A stretch of DNA of 18,006 nucleotides from an uncultured Pedobacter sp. (GTDB lineage: Bacteria > Bacteroidota > Bacteroidia > Sphingobacteriales > Sphingobacteriaceae), in NCBI RefSeq assembly GCF_946479715.1, contig NZ_CAMLHF010000105.1, positions 1 to 18,006 on the forward strand. Direction: 5' to 3'. The notes under the pieces are model-generated. The model did not search any database, was not told where the DNA came from, and saw nothing but the letters and a program-made list of their open reading frames with translations. Of this stretch, positions 15,214-18,006 are shown piece by piece. A program made the translations under genes and the position numbers. Every line of letters starts with the position of its first letter. Position 1 is the first letter of the stretch.

Positions 15214-16104
15214 ATGAAAGTTTTACCTTTTACCATTTTAGTACCTGCCGACAGAAGTGTGGTCAGCGAAGAGATCGAGTTACCGCACTTTTACCCATAT
15301 CTTCACCGGCATGAAGATTGGCAGCTTACCTGGGTGGAGCAAGGAGAAGGAACCTTAATTGCAGGGAACAATATGCATGTCTTTTCTTCGGGCGATATTT
15401 TTCTAGTGGGAGCCAACCTACCTCATTTATTTAAAAGTAATCCTGATTATTTTAACACTGAGAGCGGCAAATCGATTAAGGCACATTCCATCTATTTCAG
15501 CACTAAAAACACACTTTCAGGCTTATTTGACCTTCCTGAATTGAAAGCCGCCAATGCCTTTCTAGACAACTATAAGCACGGATTTAAGATTCCCGCCAAC
15601 CAATGCAAAAAGATTGCTGCACAAATTAAACAAATACATCATTCTGCAGGTATGGTATTGTTGTCTAATTTCCTGAGCTTAATGAATATGATCCAATCTA
15701 TAGACAACGATGTTGAAGTTTTATGCCCGGAGGTTTATTCTGCAAGTCTTACCGAAAATGAAGGTATGCGATTGAGCCGGATTATCAACTTCATCATGAA
15801 AAATTATCATAACAAGATCGATCTGGAAGACATCTCCAATACTGCATATATGAATCCGCATGCATTTTGCCGATACTTCAAGAAACATACCGGTCATACG
15901 TTTGTTTCGTTTCTAAATGAAGTAAGAGTAAATGATGCTTGTAAAAAGCTGCTTTCTGAAAGAAATCCAGAGTCTATTGCAAACGTTGCCTACAAGGTAG
16001 GATTCAACAGTGTAAATAATTTTAACCGAGTTTTCAAGAGTGTGAAAGGCAAAACCCCTAGTGAATACCTTGATGCCTATAACAAGGTTAGCAACATAAA
16101 TTAA
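15214..16104 (+). CDS. AraC-family transcriptional regulator with N-terminal cupin
   Basis: About 296 residues. The N-terminal part is a cupin ligand-binding domain (HFYPYLHRHEDWQLTWVEQG, then SGDIFLVGANLPHLF). The C-terminal ~100 residues carry the two helix-turn-helix units of AraC/XylS proteins: LEDISNTAYMNPHAFCRYFK and, as the second, IANVAYKVGFNSVNNFNRVF, followed by GKTPSEY. I chose the ATG at 15214, which has CAGGAG (15205-15210) three bases upstream. An in-frame GTG at 15160 would lie inside the terminator stem and add 18 non-conserved residues. The position right after the hydroxyproline operon makes it the likely activator of that operon, with hydroxyproline or an intermediate as ligand. 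It is convergent with the MFS gene, four bases apart. Confidence 0.88.
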   Translation: MKVLPFTILVPADRSVVSEEIELPHFYPYLHRHEDWQLTWVEQGEGTLIAGNNMHVFSSGDIFLVGANLPHLFKSNPDYFNTESGKSIKAHSIYFSTKNTLSGLFDLPELKAANAFLDNYKHGFKIPANQCKKIAAQIKQIHHSAGMVLLSNFLSLMNMIQSIDNDVEVLCPEVYSASLTENEGMRLSRIINFIMKNYHNKIDLEDISNTAYMNPHAFCRYFKKHTGHTFVSFLNEVRVNDACKKLLSERNPESIANVAYKVGFNSVNNFNRVFKSVKGKTPSEYLDAYNKVSNIN

Positions 16105-16108
16105 AATG

Positions 16109-17338
16109 TCAATGATGCATAGATTTGTTTATCGTTGAAATAAGGATCGCCGAGAGCAAACAAATCAGTGAAATCATTACAAAAATACTTGCAGTACTCC
16201 CCGTAGTATCTATAATAAAACCAAACAGAGGTTCGCCAAGAGCGGCAAACAGATAGCCACTCATATTCATAAAGCCAATGCCTGTTCCAACGGTATTTTT
16301 TGGAAGCATTTGCGGACTTAACGGCCAAAAATTTGCCTGTGGGCCATACACAAAGAAGCCAGAAAGAAACATCAAAGCTCCACCAAGGATAAGGTTTGAA
16401 GCAGGCGAAATGTAGACCAACAATACCAGAACAGCACTAATAATCATCCCTAATCTAATGGAAGCGATTCTGTTACCCTTAAAAAACGAATCGGATAGGG
16501 TACCAAAAGAAATTGCTCCAGCTGCCATTCCTATTGGCAAAAGTAAGGTCACCCATAAATATTGCGGATTGTCTTTCCAACCCTTACCAAGATAATGAAC
16601 AGGAACCCAGAAAATCAACCCGTATCTTGCCATACTTTCAAAGCCAAATGACAAAGAGGCCTTAAGGAAATTGCCGTTTTTCAAGACTGTTTTATAGCGA
16701 GCTATCCAGTTGTCATCGCTTGCATTGGTTTCTTCTGGTATCTTCAAGGATTCATCTAAAGTAAGTGGCTCTGGTCTGTCGCGGATGAGTATCAGAAAGA
16801 TTATAGCCGCAAATGCAAGAGGGATAAGCGGCAGTCGGAATAGCATACGCCAATCTACATGCATCTGTAGCAGTACAATCGAAAATAAATAGGTGACTAC
16901 GGAAGATAAACCAGCTGCCATCGTGTAAAAACCAAAGGCTTTGCCATGCTCGTCCTTAGTCCACCAATTAGAAATAACCTTGCTCCCTGGTGCCCAGGCC
17001 ATCGACTGGAAATAGCCATTCATTGCCCATAATACCATGATCTGAATTGTACTGGTGCTAAAGCTAATACCAACATTTGCAGCAATTGACAAAAATGCGC
17101 CTGTTGGCACCATAAACCTGGCACTTAATTTATCTGCCAGATTCCCATTCACCAGCTGACCTATTGAATATCCGATCAGCATGGAAAAACTGATCCAGCC
17201 AATTGTAGTGTAAGAAATGTGCAAGGCGGCAGCCATATCCTTTACCACCCAACCAAAGTTGTGGCGTCCGGTATAAAAAAACAGGTAACAAAACATGGTT
17301 ACCAGCAACATTTTCCATTGCTTAGTTCTAAAAGACAT
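16109..17338 (-). CDS. MFS transporter, organophosphate:phosphate antiporter (OPA)-like
   Basis: A 409-residue inner-membrane transporter with about 12 hydrophobic segments in two halves and a charged central loop (ILIRDRPEPLTLDE, about 184-215). The N-terminus FCYLFFYTGRHNFGWVVKDM (16-35) resembles the UhpC/GlpT-like OPA signature region. IGYSIGQLVNGNLADKLSAR is the usual loop 2-3 motif. GLSSVVTYLF and FFVYGPQANFWPLSPQMLPK are typical of segments 5 and 11. OPA members carry phosphorylated or similarly anionic small molecules, but many close relatives are uncharacterised. It lies 22 bases downstream of the alcohol dehydrogenase on the same strand, so they are likely co-transcribed and act on one compound. 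Hydroxyproline uptake is conceivable but less supported, since the gene is on the opposite strand from that operon. Confidence 0.87.
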   Translation of the reverse strand: MSFRTKQWKMLLVTMFCYLFFYTGRHNFGWVVKDMAAALHISYTTIGWISFSMLIGYSIGQLVNGNLADKLSARFMVPTGAFLSIAANVGISFSTSTIQIMVLWAMNGYFQSMAWAPGSKVISNWWTKDEHGKAFGFYTMAAGLSSVVTYLFSIVLLQMHVDWRMLFRLPLIPLAFAAIIFLILIRDRPEPLTLDESLKIPEETNASDDNWIARYKTVLKNGNFLKASLSFGFESMARYGLIFWVPVHYLGKGWKDNPQYLWVTLLLPIGMAAGAISFGTLSDSFFKGNRIASIRLGMIISAVLVLLVYISPASNLILGGALMFLSGFFVYGPQANFWPLSPQMLPKNTVGTGIGFMNMSGYLFAALGEPLFGFIIDTTGSTASIFVMISLICLLSAILISTINKSMHH

Positions 17339-17360
17339 TATGATTTTGAGTGAGGTGAGG

Positions 17361-18006
17361 TTACAGATCCATTTTTACACCTACCCTTAATGGCTTGTGC
17401 GTTATTGCGTACTCAAAGGCTTCCTGAGCCTCAGTCAAAGAAAATTCTTTCGACACTATATCCGAAAATGGGAAATGCAGATATTGATCTTTGATAAAGT
17501 TAAGCGCGTATTGCAGGTCTTCGAAATTGTAGTTATGCAAACCTTTAATAGTAAGCAATTTTCTGATGATTTGCTCAGCATCAACACCAATCTTCCTGGT
17601 TTTAAAAACAGCACCTGCCCAGATTGCGGTTCCACCTGTTCTCAACGATGCAATTCCCAGTTCAATTGCATCCGGCGAACCACTCATATCAAATACAACA
17701 TCAATTTTGTGATCAACTAACGCTTCGGATAGATTTGTTTCATCATTAGAGTTGTACGTAAAATCAGTTCCGAATGCTTTCGATCCTTGTAAACGGTCAT
17801 TATTCACATCCACTGCAACAATCCTTGCTGCTCCTTCAACCTTACACATTGCTGCAGTAACATTTCCCAACAGACCTAGACCTGTAATAAGCACATTTTT
17901 TTTGTCTAAAGGCCCGGCCAGCCTAATCGCTCCGGCAACGGTCGCTAATGCACAATTAATGGTTGCTGCAATAGGCAAGGGTAGTTCATTAGGTAATTTA
18001 AGAACA
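17361..18006 (-). CDS. Zinc-type alcohol dehydrogenase, C-terminal part (cut by window edge)
   Basis: About 215 C-terminal residues of a medium-chain (MDR) alcohol dehydrogenase; the reading frame is open to the last base, so the start and the N-terminal zinc/catalytic domain lie beyond the window. The visible Rossmann domain has VLITGLGLLGNVTAAMC (GxGxxG) with an acidic ribose-binding end (VAVDVNN), which favours NAD. ATINCALATVAGAIRLAGPL before it and the GAARIVAVDVNNDR strand recall the alcohol dehydrogenases described as associated with phosphonate catabolism (TIGR03366-type). This is from memory and only moderately certain; other MDR dehydrogenases are possible. It precedes the OPA-like transporter by 22 bases, so its substrate may enter through that carrier. 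The truncation is an edge effect, not a pseudogene. Confidence 0.87.
   Translation of the reverse strand, partial: VLKLPNELPLPIAATINCALATVAGAIRLAGPLDKKNVLITGLGLLGNVTAAMCKVEGAARIVAVDVNNDRLQGSKAFGTDFTYNSNDETNLSEALVDHKIDVVFDMSGSPDAIELGIASLRTGGTAIWAGAVFKTRKIGVDAEQIIRKLLTIKGLHNYNFEDLQYALNFIKDQYLHFPFSDIVSKEFSLTEAQEAFEYAITHKPLRVGVKMDL

Noticed and set aside
17361..18006. A 205-codon gene starting at a TTG near 17978, or a pseudogene lacking its N-terminus
   Set aside because: The frame continues open to the window edge with family-like sequence (KLPNELPLPIAA), so it is simply cut by the edge.

Overview
The window looks like a chromosomal segment from a Bacteroidota bacterium, most likely Sphingobacteriaceae (Pedobacter or a relative). 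The basis is low-GC coding, short gene gaps with few strong Shine-Dalgarno sites, TAnnTTTG-type -7 promoter boxes, Sec signal peptides ending in A-Q, a secreted GH29 fucosidase, and an ECF42-type sigma factor paired with a DGPF/YCII protein. This assignment is by recognition, not database search. I saw no tRNA, rRNA, CRISPR array, insertion sequence or prophage gene.

Layout. (1) 22-1731: a soluble PAS histidine kinase, convergent with a small lipoprotein resembling the pro-domain of M35 peptidyl-Lys metalloproteases. (2) 1932-4866: a DGPF/YCII protein and ECF42-like sigma factor on +, convergent with a DoxX membrane protein and an NmrA-like NAD(P)-binding protein on -. The last two are separated by a strong terminator and are probably separate units. 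(3) 5094-9309: a periplasmic alpha-L-fucosidase, a hairpin terminator, then a two-gene unit for a secreted protein of unknown function and a large secreted protein with a beta-propeller-like N-terminus and an azurin-like copper domain at the C-terminus. The promoter-like sequences in front of the two units are nearly identical. (4) 9319-10094: a translationally coupled pair on -, an extremely acidic 85-residue protein and a 173-residue protein, both unrecognised. (5) 10348-15111: a tight four-gene operon encoding the whole route from trans-4-hydroxy-L-proline to 2-oxoglutarate (deaminase, semialdehyde dehydrogenase, epimerase, FAD dehydrogenase), closed by a terminator and followed by an AraC-family regulator. 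(6) 16109-18006: on -, an OPA-type MFS transporter downstream of a zinc-type alcohol dehydrogenase cut by the window edge. The latter resembles the family linked to phosphonate catabolism.

How they work together. The hydroxyproline operon is the clearest system: epimerase, then D-hydroxyproline oxidation, deamination and semialdehyde oxidation feed carbon into the TCA cycle. The AraC protein is the natural candidate for its control. The least described part is 6543-9309, a secreted copper/propeller protein with an obligate-looking partner of unknown fold. The coupled acidic pair at 9319-10094 is the other unexplained element. I did not find a clearly novel defence or mobile system.
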